Shown here piece after piece: positions 1-11,903 of a stretch of DNA of 64,000 nt (within the stretch, counting starts at the first letter, position 1; each line of letters begins with the position of its first letter). The notes beneath the pieces were generated by a model. The model worked only from the letters and a program-made list of their open reading frames with translations, was not told the origin of the DNA and searched no databases. The translations under genes were made by a program, and so were the position numbers. The stretch lies in assembly GCA_964019055.1 (NCBI GenBank), contig OZ025212.1, forward strand, positions 6,821,766 to 6,885,765. The letters are read 5' to 3'. This stretch comes from Anthopleura xanthogrammica (lineage: Eukaryota > Cnidaria > Anthozoa > Actiniaria > Actiniidae).

Positions 1-426
1 AAACCAGAAATCAAAGTTTGTCTTTAAAACTCACGCTCGGCCAAATAAGCCACAGGTGGCCGCCATCTTTTTTTCCCTTTTTAAGTAAATTTACTGGATG
101 ACGTCACGGCCGGGATCGTGACACTCGGCACGTCACGCTTCACAGCTCACTTCAAAGGAGGGTTTCTTTGTTACTGTAAAACCGTTTGGTTTAGATTTAT
201 TTTTATAAAATACTAATGGTAAATTCAATTCGTCAACACTGGCTGAAAAACAAAAATCAAAAAAAATGTCTGTGGTTCACGTGAACGGATTGTAGATTTC
301 GACCCAAATGGCAAACCAACTATAGCTAGAAGAAATTAATCCCTAAAATCAAGTTAAAATGGCGAGCAAACTGACTTTGTGAGTTAGGATAGCATTTATA
401 CGGTGTAAAGACAATACCTAATAAGA
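1..426. other. Upstream region of the MACPF gene
   Basis: No coding sequence is visible here. A CRE-like palindrome TGACGTCA lies at 99-106, with further CACGTCAC-type sites shortly downstream. I see no convincing TATA box close to the start codon at 427. This is the only candidate promoter region for the plus-strand MACPF gene, but the transcription start cannot be placed and an untranslated 5' exon could lie further left. Confidence 0.3.
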
Positions 427-2220
427 ATGATTTTCTCAAGTAGAAGAGTCTGTGAAGTTTCACGGACTTGTCAACTACTATTACTGATTAATATTCTCCT
501 ATTATTTTCTTCTGTCCTAGATGCCATTCCAAGTTCTGGTCCAAAAGTCTATTTCTACTACAACAACCCTCTCCACCTATCCGTCTACCGAGTGATCAAA
601 GGCTCTCTTACAGGGATACAACAGGCTTTCGATGATCACAACCACGACACTATCGCAAAAAATGAGGAATTTACAGTGCTGGTGAATTTCAGCTCGCCTT
701 TGTACAATCAAGAAAGAAAGTGGTATGAGACCTCAGTACTATTCTGCTATGGAAAAGATATCGAAGGGTGCCTGAAACAGAAACAGCGGCGTAGATTTAG
801 CATTCCGTATCTTGTACGGCCATCGAGTGCGGAGACCCCCGTTCCTTTTGTGGTCCCTTTCAGCAAGTTATATAATGCAACTTTACCTGATGGGAAAACG
901 CTCTATGAAGCTGGCACCGTTCATGAGCAGTTCAAATCATTTGAAGTCAACGGAGCTAAGTATGATACATCCTCAGGTATTCTTGCGAGTTTTTCGGCTG
1001 AGTCACCTGCAAAGGCGGGTAAGATATCTGGCATAGATTTTTTGAGAGACACAGGAAACGTCCTGAAACATCAACCTCTAATTCAGTGCTATTTTGTGGA
1101 GTGGAATGCCGATGGATGCATACCGGGCTTAGACAACGTAATGCTTGGATATGATGTAAAATTCATGCAATTAAAAAGCCGGCGCTGGTTGAAGGCAGTG
1201 AAGTTTCCGAATCACAGAGATGACAGATACCTCCAGACTCTCTACATTCCAGAAATTGGACGAAAAAACTATCTTGTGTTTAAAGATATGGCTCTTGAAA
1301 AAGTATCACCAATCGCAAACCCTTTTGCCTACCTTTTTACATCGGTTGAAGAGCAAGTCAACGCGACTCTGAAATCAGTTGGGCTTGGACTTGAACTTAG
1401 CTCCGGTAAAGGACAGCTCTTAGGATCTGGAAAGTACGAGCGCTTTTCCAAACACTACGAAAAACAGTCATACTCTGCCGCAATGTCTGGAACGGAGTTC
1501 AGATTATTCCGTGTTTCGTTGTCAAATTCCTATCTGGAAGACGAAGCAAATTGGGATGATGGTTTTAAGACGAAATGGAAAAATATGTTCGACCAGAGTA
1601 ATAAAGTAAACGCCATGGATTTCTTTAGGGACTACGGAACCCATTATGCCGTGCAGATGGTGATGGGCGGAAGGCAAGAGACAGTTTTTACAGTTGATTA
1701 TTGTGAGGTCAGCAAGAAAGAGAGTACAAAACTGGCCTTTGAGGCTGACTTAATAAAGCCCTACAAGTTCATTTCAAATAAGGTTAGTGTTCAAGCGTAC
1801 TACAACTACATGAAAAGTCATTCTTTATCGAAGGCTATCATCTCGGGTCCCCAAACCACATGTACAGGAGGAAACTCTCTGGATAGAGCTGTTTGCTACG
1901 ACCTACCACTTTGGAGGTCATCGGTCTTGACTAACCCCTATCCAATCAGAATGATCTTAAGGCCATTTTACACTCTTATCAAGAATTACGAAGACAGTCT
2001 GTGGATGAAGCGGATGTACCAAGAGTATCTGAAGGCTGATCTTGATGAAGTGAAAATAAATAGTGATATGAAGTTAAAAGCAAAGTGCGCACGTGAGAAA
2101 AAGCAGCCTCCTAAAGACAACGAAAGTCTTTCCGCGGGGGAAATTGCTGGTATTGTAATTGGAATTTTGGCTGTGGTTGTTCTTATTGTTATCTGTATTT
2201 GTATTAAGTGTCGAGACTGA
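427..2220 (+). CDS. MACPF/perforin-like type I membrane protein
   Basis: An uninterrupted 597-codon reading frame. Residues about 15-34 form a hydrophobic signal peptide. The MACPF signature is seen near residue 402 as FFRDYGTHYAVQMVMGGR, matching the family pattern of Tyr/Phe-Gly-Thr-His-Tyr followed by a glycine-rich turn. Residues about 571-592 (IAGIVIGILAVVVLIVICIC) form a single membrane helix followed by a short basic tail, so the predicted topology is type I. MACPF proteins insert into membranes as oligomeric pores and serve immune, developmental or venom roles. The C-terminal anchor resembles the topology of MPEG1 more than soluble cnidarian MACPF toxins, but the roughly 270-residue N-terminal part is not recognised. 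The absence of introns is unusual beside its intron-rich neighbours; a retrocopy or an old intronless lineage are both possible. An AATAAA lies 170 bases past the stop. Confidence 0.85.
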   Translation: MIFSSRRVCEVSRTCQLLLLINILLLFSSVLDAIPSSGPKVYFYYNNPLHLSVYRVIKGSLTGIQQAFDDHNHDTIAKNEEFTVLVNFSSPLYNQERKWYETSVLFCYGKDIEGCLKQKQRRRFSIPYLVRPSSAETPVPFVVPFSKLYNATLPDGKTLYEAGTVHEQFKSFEVNGAKYDTSSGILASFSAESPAKAGKISGIDFLRDTGNVLKHQPLIQCYFVEWNADGCIPGLDNVMLGYDVKFMQLKSRRWLKAVKFPNHRDDRYLQTLYIPEIGRKNYLVFKDMALEKVSPIANPFAYLFTSVEEQVNATLKSVGLGLELSSGKGQLLGSGKYERFSKHYEKQSYSAAMSGTEFRLFRVSLSNSYLEDEANWDDGFKTKWKNMFDQSNKVNAMDFFRDYGTHYAVQMVMGGRQETVFTVDYCEVSKKESTKLAFEADLIKPYKFISNKVSVQAYYNYMKSHSLSKAIISGPQTTCTGGNSLDRAVCYDLPLWRSSVLTNPYPIRMILRPFYTLIKNYEDSLWMKRMYQEYLKADLDEVKINSDMKLKAKCAREKKQPPKDNESLSAGEIAGIVIGILAVVVLIVICICIKCRD

Positions 2221-2389
2221 GTATCAGGCCTTCGAAGCGGGGGCCTGGGGAGAGGGGAAAGGGAGGGGAGAGGTACGTCAACAATAGATTTTCGAGAAGG
2301 GTTTTTCCTTAGCACATTTAGCTTACCATGAAATTGCTGGACTGAGACAATCCAGCTTCATTTCCTTTTCCAAATATTCATATTTTAAG

Positions 2390-2395
2390 AATAAA
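2390..2395 (+). terminator. Polyadenylation signal for MACPF gene
   Basis: AATAAA on the plus strand, 170 bases after the stop codon at 2220. It is the first canonical polyadenylation hexamer downstream and fits a short 3' UTR. Confidence 0.5.
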
Positions 2396-3295
2396 CCGAA
2401 CGGTATACCCTAGAATTCAGCCCCACGGTTATAAGTCTCCCCCGATTATAAGCCCTTTCCATTGAGAAAATACCGTTATAAGCCCCTCCGATTATCAGCA
2501 CACTCAAAACCTTTTACGAAATTTGTATGGCCCAGGGAGCGTTTTATGTGATTTTGTTGTTGTCGTTTGAGTACGATTTTCAGTTGATTGAGCTAACAAG
2601 AAGCTGAATTTTTAGCTCATTTTAAAAACTTTCTTCAAATATTTTTAGTTAGTCTTCAAAAATAATGTTTAAAGTAGATGTCCTGAGAAAATTGCTTACA
2701 GAGCTTCTTTAATTTTTGAGTTATGAATTTTTGTGTGCAAAGCTTGATTTCCGCCATTTTTCTTTCGAAAACTAGTCAAGATGGTCATATTCAAAATTCA
2801 TTATCTCGAAAACGAGCTCGGGACACCCCATTTTTCTTTTCATTTTTGGAATTAGCGTTAAATTCTGTGTAAAATATCTTTTTAAGAACATTTTGTAATT
2901 ATTCCTTGCTAAAGTAGTCAGTTACCTTAAGGCGGCTCGTTGGGATATTCTCGGCGCGCTACCTTTCAACTTCAAATCTCAAATATGGGGACGCAAACAA
3001 TTCATTGGAGGAAAAAGTTTTGTTGTAAATTATTTACTTATGACATTACTACTAAATATTAACATTCAATCCTTGACTACTAATATATTTCATTTGTATC
3101 CTCATAATTTTACAAATAAAGATTGTTGTTGTTGGCAGTGTTTTATTGTTGTTTTTTATGTGTACAAGTCAATTCATATCGGCGTTTTTTTGTCTTTTAA
3201 TTTTATTATTACGGTAAAAATGAAGTTCGAAAGATTAATAAAATGATAGCAATAACCTCCCCAAAACGGAAGACATCGATCGGTACGGTTGTTAT
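2396..3295. other. Intergenic region with degenerate repeats
   Basis: No supported gene. Between about 2417 and 2505 a degenerate tandem motif built on CGATTATAAGCCC is repeated several times. The rest is AT-rich and without recognisable structure. It separates the plus-strand MACPF gene from the 3' end of a minus-strand gene. Confidence 0.5.
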
Positions 3296-5532
3296 TCACT
3301 TGATGAGGATATAACCAAAAGCAGGGATCATTTTTGTTCCATTGCCGCATTTCCCCATTCTACAGAAGTTACCACACGTCATATTGCATGCCCAATAAGC
3401 TAAACCAAATCCAATCCAACTATCTGGTGTAAGACAGTCTGCTTCTTGGTTTGCTCGAATACCAATCCTCACACGATTACCGCCATTAAACCCCTCCGCA
3501 TTGCAATTATCTTGTAATGCTGACCCACCAATCAGAGACATCCATTTCTCTCGACCAATAGTAACATTTCTGTAGGTGTTATGATTAGCAATGACGTCAT
3601 ACAAGGAAGAAGCCGGATGATGAATGAGAACCCAGTTCAAATTGTTCCCGACTTTCATACCAACACACAAGCTCTGGAAAGGCATAGCCCAGTAGCTGGG
3701 CATCTTGGTCTCGTGATTGTCAAAACCAGTTTTACCTGCTGACAGCTTATAGGGTTTTTTGTTGAGCCATTGCTGCCTCACGTAGGCGAACGTACTCTAA
3801 AGACAAAAAAAAAACGAAAAACGATGAAAGCCTGATTTAGAGAGGCCAACACGTGACAGACAGTGTGGTTTCAAGTCGTGCCTTTTGTACCAGTTTCTAT
3901 AAATTTACTGTATTGTTAACCCCAATGACTCGACTTGAAACAATTGTTTAAAGGCAATGGAATGTAACTCTAATATCTGCTATTAATGTCACAGGATTGG
4001 AAAATACCTTTGAGCCGTCTATCTTCATAACCAGCGTCCATCCCCTACTTCCACATATATCGTCAGACATGTGACAATAAATCTTCACATATTTTTCATC
4101 AATTATGAACGTGTATTCCATGCTTTTACGATAACTAGAGAGAGATAAATATAGGATATTATCGCGGCGCTCACTCGTGAGAGATAATATCAGCACGAGA
4201 AGATAAAATTCGTATCTCCAAGCCACATCATCACCACACCACAATCATCATCATCACCACACCACAATCCCCACCATGAACATGATCATCATCACCACCA
4301 CCACTGACAATCATCATCATCACCATGATCATCATCATCACCACCACCACAATCATCATCATCACCACACCACAATCATCATCATCACCACACCACAATC
4401 ATCATCATCACCACTCCACAATCCCCACCATGAACATGATCATCATCACCACCACCACTGACAATCATCATCATCACCATGATCATCATCATCATCAGCA
4501 GCAGCAGCAGCAACAGCATCACATCAACATTATCACCACTAACATCATTATCACCACCATCATCATATGATAATTGTCATTCTTATCATCAGCTATTTAT
4601 CATCTTATGCCACTGAAAACATTTGAAACACTTCTGTACGAATCCGCTGAAACCCGTACAACTCTTTCTTTGAACAATCGATCATTCAATGATGAAACAT
4701 TTCCACATCAAGATGCTTTGAAATGAACTCAATACTTCACCTTTATTGCATAAATATGTACGTAACCAGGCCTTTCTTCGATATCCAACTCATCTTTTGA
4801 TATAAACCTCCGATCGCTCAGCTCGCAAAGGTGCTTGGGATATCCATGTATTTTGTAGTTGACTGACTGACACTTTATCTCTTCTAGACATGTAGAAACA
4901 CACGTTATCTGACTGTCTACTTGAAGAGTCTTGAATATCTGGATATTTGCAAAGCCTTGGATAACGAGAAATAAAAATATATGGCGATGTTGAAAACTAA
5001 TAAACTTGTACATGTAAAAATAAACAAATCAATATTCTTATTATTAAAAAGGTGAATTTAAGTGTAAACATTGTTTCTTGATGAAATGTCGTTGCAGCGT
5101 AAAGAAAATTAATAGCGTGAAAATCCCGATTAGAAAATAATCTTTTGGATCTTAAAGAATATTTTTCTTAAGAGTAAATTGGGCTGCGATTTGCGATAAT
5201 GATTTACTGACAATGATGCAATTACTTGATAGATAGGATTTTTGCTTAGAATAAATATAAGAATATACTGTGTGTTAACTTTACAAAAAAAAACTCAGTT
5301 CAGAAAACTCAGACGTTATTATATTAGATTCACCTTGTTAAGTCCAGGTTTTTAAAGTAGGCCGTTTTTTCTTCATATTTTTCCTTATTATCTTACCTTC
5401 AAGGCTAGAAAAAAGTCCCGTTCTTATTCCATCCTCGCGTGATGGGAACGACGGAAGATCTTGGCTCAAAACACCACACAAATCGGAATTGATAAAAACA
5501 CACAAAAGCACCCAAAAGCAGGATCCTTTCAT
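3296..5532 (-). CDS. PAN/fibrinogen-like secreted protein, copy A (exon loss likely)
   Basis: Four exons are recognisable on the minus strand: 5532-5397 (signal peptide), 4955-4741 (PAN/apple-like domain with CVSTCLEEIKCQSVNY), 4134-4008 (fibrinogen-like segment ending GWTLVMKIDGSK) and 3796-3296 (C-terminal domain). Their first two lengths, 136 and 215 bases, equal those of the neighbouring paralogue at 6599-11122. The paralogue has two further exons, an EGF-like one and a 40-base linker. Neither is found here, and that interval (4135-4740) is mostly CAT/CAC microsatellite. The PAN exon ends in phase 0 while the next visible exon starts in phase 2, so direct splicing would shift frame. Either the gene is decaying or it uses exons I cannot see. 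The family resembles uncharacterised skeletal organic matrix protein 5 of corals; that name is from memory. Confidence 0.6.
4217..4575. repeat. CAT/CAC microsatellite cluster
   Basis: About 360 bases of interrupted trinucleotide repeats (ATC and CAC, with a CAG stretch near 4497-4512). A segment of roughly 170 bases is itself repeated. It fills the intron where the paralogous gene has its EGF and linker exons. Reading frames across it give histidine-rich or serine/isoleucine-rich products and are artefacts. Confidence 0.9.
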
Positions 5533-5829
5533 GCTAATATCAGTAGTCAGCCATCAGCATATTTCCATAGGAAATATATTTTATCGTTAGGAAAAGCTAA
5601 GCAAATGAACTAAAAATCTCTTGATGATTTTACTGACTTGTGAACTGCAGAATTCATTGTGAAGCTAATATCAGTAATTTTCTTTGAAAAAAAAATCAAT
5701 TGGTTGCCGTGGAAAACTTACTTCGTTCAGTTATTTGTTGAGAAGTGTCAACTTTGTGAAGGAGATACGATGTAGTTTGAAAATAATGATTCAAAGCGGC
5801 CGACGGACTGGGGGAGAATTAAAAAATAG

Positions 5830-6043
5830 CTATCATTTTGAACTCCACAAAATCGCCACCCTAAAAATGAACCGAACAAATTCTTCTGGCTGATGAGTCT
5901 AGTTTTAGCGTTTCATTCTTTAAAATGATCTTGTAGGTCTTCCTCAGTTCTATATCTTTCGGAATTCTGTAGTACTGAAGATGTGGCGCATTTCTGAAAT
6001 TATTTAAATATCCAGGAACACAACAGTTCGAGTTTTGTGGCAT
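5830..6043 (-). pseudogene. Degenerate THAP-domain fragment
   Basis: The minus-strand frame starts MPQNSNCCVPGYLNN and ends RRICSVHF, with YYRIPKD between. This fits the THAP zinc-binding layout (Cys-x2-4-Cys ... Cys-x2-His) and its spacing. Two defects are visible: the second cysteine, normally in GCxN, is tyrosine (GYLN), and a stop codon falls right after SVHF where the family continues, while the next codons still read GGDF. THAP domains are DNA-binding and common in P-element-like transposases. I read this as a decayed transposon or gene fragment between the tandem paralogues. Confidence 0.7.
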
Positions 6044-6598
6044 TTTTGTAAATTAAAATGTCCAGCCAAACAATCCATGCATGCCTTGCGGTCGCGGCTC
6101 GTACCCCAGTCCCCACTCCTTTTTTGAATTAAAATATTCGAATTACTAAACTAGCATAGTGAAATATACAAATTCATGCCGAGTCATCAGTAAAAATAAG
6201 AACATCAACGTACATGAAAATCCCAATTTTCGGTTGCTTCACATGTAAACTTTAGCACTTTATTCAAAAAAGAAAAAAAATAATTCAGTGTATAAATTGA
6301 AATAAACTTTTGGATATTATTACGAATATGGTCAAGGAGTCACTGGTCCGAATGTTTTAAGAAATTTAATGTCTTCTTAATTTAACATAAACTTCAGAAA
6401 TATTCAACTGATTGGAAAATCAACTTCGAGATGATATATATTTATCGTTACCATGGTAATGCGATTCATGATCTGCAGAAAGCAACGTAAATCTTTATTT
6501 TTTTAACTGTTTTTTAAATAACTTTGTCTTGTGACTAAGGTATTGTTTGTTCATCCACAATGTTCGATACGTTCAATATTTGTTTACTGATTTCTGTT

Positions 6599-9500
6599 TC
6601 ATTTGATAAGTATATACCCAAAGGCAGCAGTCGGTTTATACCCAGCACTGCACTGACGTTCACAGAAGTTACCACACGACGTGTTTCCTGATGCGTACGG
6701 AAGACCAAATCCTATCCAGCTATCAGACGTAACGCAGTCAGATTCCACGTCCCCTTGGATGCCTATCCTTGCCCGCTTAACGCTAAACCCCTCAGTATTA
6801 CAACTGGTATGTAACGATGATCCACCAATCAGAGACAGCCATTTCTCTCGACCAATAGAAAAATTGCGATAGGTTTTGTCAGAAAAGATGTCATACAAGG
6901 AAGGAGCCGGATAAGGAATGAGAGCCCAGTTCAAGTTGTTCCCGACTTTCATACCAACACACAAGCTCTGGAAAGGCATAGCCCAGTAGCTGGGCATCTT
7001 GGTCTCATGATTGTCAAAACCGGTTTTTCCTGCTGATAGTTCATACTCCTTCTTGTTGTACCACAAAACTGAAGCATAAGTGAATGTGTTCTGGGAAAAA
7101 GAATGAATATTTATATTTAATAACCACTCTTATACATCTCTTTAACCGTCAAACAAAGAAATTATTCTCAGAAGAGGTCTGAGATTGCAAAAAAGTTAAG
7201 GCCAAGATCAGACGTCGAACTTTTACCGCGTCGAATCTAATTGCCTTTGAAGTCGAGCGCTGCATGTTTTCCTTTAAACTAGTAGAAGTTTGTATACCAA
7301 ACTTAGCACATATGTCGTTTCCTGGCGCTAAGCAAAAGAGCTCATGTCTTATATGGTAGTTCTTGGCGTTTTCGTAGTTGCTGGTCTCAAAGGAAATTAC
7401 ATTCGACGCGACAAAAATTCGACGTCTGACTGGGCCTAAGTCCGGAGTAAAGGGTTTGCTAGTGTAAGAAAGTATCAACCTTTGTGCCATCGATCTTCAT
7501 AGCCAGCGTCCATCCTCCACCTCCACCTCCACAAACATCATCAGTCAAGTGACAGTATATATCCACCTCCTTTCCACCAATGGTAAACGTGTATGGTATA
7601 TTTTTACGATGGCTAAGGAATCGTAAACAAGGAGTAGGAAATTAGATCTTGGATAAACGAAGTTAATTTAAAAAGTTTGGCCGTTGGCAGTAGAAATGTT
7701 TTGCTCGGGGACAAAGGAATCAACTGCTTGGTTTCATTTGACGTCATCTCCTGTCTCGTACAGAATGTTTATCAGCTGAATCGCAAGTTTTCAATAGAAT
7801 AGCAGATATCAGAAATACACTCTTTTGCCTTCAAAGAATTGTTTCAAGCCGAGGCATTTGGGTTAACAACACAGTAAACGTATAGAAACTGATCCAAATG
7901 CCACAAGTGATATCTCTGATATCTCAGAGACCGCGCGGGGGAAGAGCCTGTTCGGGCTATAGCCCTACCACTTTTTCCCTTTTCCCGTACTAGTCTCTTA
8001 TATTTTCTAATCTTAGCTCCACCACTTTTTCCCAAACTAGTCTATTATATTTTACGAACTTGGCCCTACCACGTTTTCCAATACTAGTCTCTTATTTACC
8101 CCCAACAATTTTTAGCACATGGTGGTCAGTGTTTGACCAACATTTGTAGCAGATAATGATATTCAAAGACTTATACCATCTGATTGAAAACCAGCAATAC
8201 CCATATACGAAGCAGGTGCGTGGGAAAAAATTCTAAAACTTTGGACTTCGAGGTAACTGTGATTTATGTTAAATATATAGTGACAATACTATAATGTGAA
8301 ATTTCAAAATGATTGTCCTGATAGTTGAGTTGATAAAGACATTTGTTTTGTCTATCTAAGGGTATGAAACTCACCTTGTTAAAGTATAAATATCAGCACA
8401 CGATTTGATGTTAACTGTCATAAAAAATACAAGAATAAAAGATACTAAAACAAACTATTGTTATATGGAATTTCATTTTTTGTTCTTTCGTTTTCATTTC
8501 ACTATTTTTCATTTGTCTTTCTCAGTATTATTTTGACTTTGAGGGATCAGGGCCGTAACCAGGGGTTTTGTCACGCTGGTGCACATGAAATGGAAAATGG
8601 AACTGTGTTTAAGCCAACAGAAGTGCTATAAAATCATATAATTGAAAAAAGATCCAATAATGAATTGGTGGATCTTCAGCTTGTACGTGGGAGTCCGTGG
8701 GAGGGGGGATGCACACCCCTGCTGGTTACGAATGAATTGTAAAATGCGTTACCAGTCTCCTCCTTAACAGTATTTTGAGTAGGATTGGTGCTGCTCTTCT
8801 ACACTTTTTCGATGGTAGAACAGTTTTTTTCAGGTTTTTGGTTGGAAAACCTTTCTACTCTTCCCATTATATGTGGTCGTTTTTCGATGGTAGAACAGTT
8901 TTTTCCCAGGTTTTTGGTTGGAAAAACCTTTCTACTCTTCCCATTATATTCTGCAGATGTTGAAATCTCGGATGACTCCTTCGGCCAATAGCCCACTTCC
9001 GAGGTAAGCTTCCCTTGTCACGCACAAAGATTTCAGTGCGAAGCTCCGTGCTAGATGCTCAGTGTTTTATGACAGGAGAAAAGAATAAATTTAATTTAGA
9101 ATGGAGCCTCGTACTTGCACCTTTGTTTGCGTGACAAGCGAAGCATATCTGAGAAGTCGGCTATATCTATAGAGCTATTAGAGACGATTACCACAAGAAA
9201 ACGTAAGACAGAAGGCATGTTAACGGTTTATATACACGTGTTAGCTAGTACTCACATACCTTTCCACAAGTTGCAATCACTGTCTTTGTTAAACGCGTTA
9301 CATATACAACGATATTGGCGGGCGTTGTCCTCCAACACACACGTCCCACCATTCTTACACGTAGCTTTACCACAAGGATGGGGATCCACGTATTCCTGTT
9401 GTCAGAGAAAACACAGAAACTCGTTTGTAAAATTTCATCGTTAAATTTCACGAAGCCATTTCGAGTTTATAGCATGCTTTACAGCAAGCGTACAAGAAGA

Positions 9501-11122
9501 AAAATGGAACTCGTTTTTGCTTTCTGTGATCGATTCTGTGACGCCACGTTGCGTAAAAAGATGGTCTGTGCGATCTTTGCCGTCCATAGAACTTTTCTGA
9601 GACAGAGAACATGGTGCATGGCGGTCTAGCTTCAGTACAGAGATCTTTTGTTCATCCTGCCTTATATGGTGTTGTTTGTACATAGTCTTCTCCGCAGGCT
9701 ACTCCATAATTTATTCTCCAGAACGCAATTGGGAATCCTGTGTTGAAATATAAGGCAGAGAAAAACTGGGGACGAGAGAGGGAAGAGAAAAGCGAGGAGA
9801 AGTATCATCTCCTCTTCTACTTTCTTCTTTCCCCTCCCCCTTCCCCTTCGTTTTTCCTTTCCACAGGAAGCCCGAGGATCCCGAAGGAGATACCTGCGGA
9901 GGAGGCTAGTTCGTACGGGAGCTAGACCACAATGCATCCTGTCTATCGAGTCAGAAAAGGCCCACGCAAAGTTACTGTAATGTGTGACCACGCCTTTAGC
10001 GGGCTCTCAAAGACGCTTCTAGTGTGTCCACGTGGATTCTACTTAACGTTACTTACATCAGAGAGAAACAAAGAGAATACCTTTATTGCGTATATGTGTA
10101 TGTAACCAGGCCTTTCTCTTATATCCAGCTCATCTTTTGATATAAATCTTCGATCGCTCAGCTCGCAAAGGTGCTTGGGATATCCATCTATTTTGTAGTT
10201 GACTGACTGACACTTTATCTCTTCTAGACATGTAGAAACACACGTTATCTGACTGTCCACTTGAAGAGTCTTGAATATTTGAAGTCTGGCAAAACCTTGA
10301 GCAATCAAGGAATAGCGATTGAAAAGTTAAACACAAATAACATCGAGTGTTCCGCATACATAGCTGAGACAAAATAACTTGATAACTCGATTGAAAGAAC
10401 TAGAAAGAAATATGTTGAGTAGAACAAAAAAATTGTTCATGGAATTAGAGTTACCATATTAGATTAAAATATCTTAAAATAACGGGAAAGTGAAATTTTT
10501 CTTGAGCTATCAAAATTAGTTTTTTTAGATTTTTTTTTTTTGATTCTTTCTTGTGTTTTTTTTTTCCTTTTTAGATAATCACAAGAGACCATGGTCTCTT
10601 GATAATCAATATTTATCATTTCTAAAAAAAAATTGCTATTAAAAAATTATTCTTGTACAAATAAAAAAAAAAACGGCATAAAAAAACGGCTTTGGAGAAC
10701 TATCGGGAACCAGGAAGTTAGAAGTTAGATGCGTCGTTAAAAGGTCCAATTTATAATCTTATAAAGCAAATATCAAGTATATAATTTGATTACAAAACTA
10801 AACTTAAGCTTATATATTTAATTTGCGACTAAAACATGAAGTATAATTGAAGAATTGACAATTTCGACAATCACTGATCCAGACTACTAACCCGGTCTTC
10901 ATATCAGTCATATCAAACCTCAAGCATCATTCTCGATCAACATCCAGTTCTTTCAATACTCTAATAAATATCTCAAATAATCTTACCTTGAATGCTAGAA
11001 AATAGTCCAGTTCTTATTCGTTCCTCACGAGTTGGAAACGATGATATATCCTCGCTTGATACGTAGTAAAAGTTGTAAATGAAAATCAAGACATTCAGCC
11101 AAACTAAGCTTAGTTTTTCCAT
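6599..11122 (-). CDS. PAN/EGF/fibrinogen-like secreted protein, copy B (USOMP5-like)
   Basis: Six exons on the minus strand: 11122-10987, 10295-10081, 9395-9260, 8414-8375, 7612-7480 and 7090-6599, totalling 1152 bases or 383 residues. All junctions have AG/GT sites and matching phases. The first exon encodes a signal peptide. The second is a PAN/apple-like domain with the pattern C..TCL...C.SVNY...C. The third is a complete EGF-like domain with six cysteines (ATCKNGGTC, RCICN). The 40-base fourth exon carries SCADIYTLT and leads into a fibrinogen-like fold with GWTLAMKIDGTK. The last exon includes GFDNHETKMPSYWAMPFQSL and ends FGYILIK. It is probably secreted to extracellular or skeletal matrix. 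Similarity to coral skeletal organic matrix protein 5 is from memory, so the name is tentative; the architecture is well supported. Confidence 0.8.
7193..7445. mobile_element. Inverted-repeat element (MITE-like) in intron
   Basis: Two arms of about 60 bases, 7193-7252 and 7383-7445, are imperfect inverted complements sharing CAGACGTCGAA and CGCGTCGAAT cores. The roughly 250-base length and lack of coding capacity fit a non-autonomous DNA transposon. It lies in the last intron of copy B and is absent at the equivalent place in copy A. Confidence 0.65.
7963..8098. repeat. Three-unit degenerate tandem repeat
   Basis: Three imperfect units of about 45-55 bases, each beginning with a CCxACCACTTTTTCCC-type segment followed by TACTAGTCTCTTATAT. 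It lies in an intron of copy B with no evident function. Confidence 0.6.
8805..8948. repeat. Tandem duplication, unit about 71 bp
   Basis: Two adjacent near-identical units each contain TTTTTCGATGGTAGAACAG, a GGTTTTTGGTTGG segment and TTTCTACTCTTCCCATTATA. Open frames here on both strands show the same internal duplication and have no domain, so they are not genes. It is intronic. Confidence 0.8.
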
Positions 11123-11810
11123 CTTCGCCGACTATAATTCTTAATATCTTCTGTTCAACTTATCGGTTTTTTTTCCGAGTCCGTGAGTGTCACATCCTGT
11201 TATTTTTACTGAATTTTTCTTTATTGTTCAGCCTCGTCTTGTACACTAATTTTTCCGAGAAATAAATCTCAACTGCCAAATCCAACCTAGCATTCAATAT
11301 TGTTTTTCAAGAGGGTTGATGACCAGCTTTGACACTAAGGACGTTAGGATTCAATGCACTCAAAAAATCTTAAGATAACTTCATTTGGAGCGAGACAGTC
11401 GTCAAGAGAAGATTCAAACCAAAGAGTCTATTTTTTCATAAATCAGTACTATTTTTGATTTAGAATGCTTCAAAGCCCCCTCGGTCTCGAGTATTGCTTT
11501 TGTTAAAATGAATCATTGGTTTCAAACTGGTTTCAAATTTATCATTTACAGTAAATTCCCCGGTGAGATGTTTAGTACAACTCTTCAGTCACCTAGCTTG
11601 AATTAGAGTGTTTTTAACTGGGCTTTTTCTCACTGATTCACTAGTATGATTCCCTCCGTAAGGTTTCTTCTCATCCGACTGCCTTGTTTTTGTTTTCGAG
11701 CCTCGAGAGTTCGTAAAACGAAATAAATAATAAATAAAGGAAAAAATGACTTTGTATTAGTATAGTTGACATGTATATCGTACAAACTTGTCAGTGAAAA
11801 TAATCTCTTG

Positions 11811-11901
<91 letters not shown>
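11811..11901. repeat. (GA)n microsatellite
   Basis: About 90 bases of uninterrupted AG dinucleotides. Open frames through it encode only Arg-Glu or Leu-Ser repeats and are rejected as genes. Confidence 0.97.
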
Positions 11902-11903
<2 letters not shown>

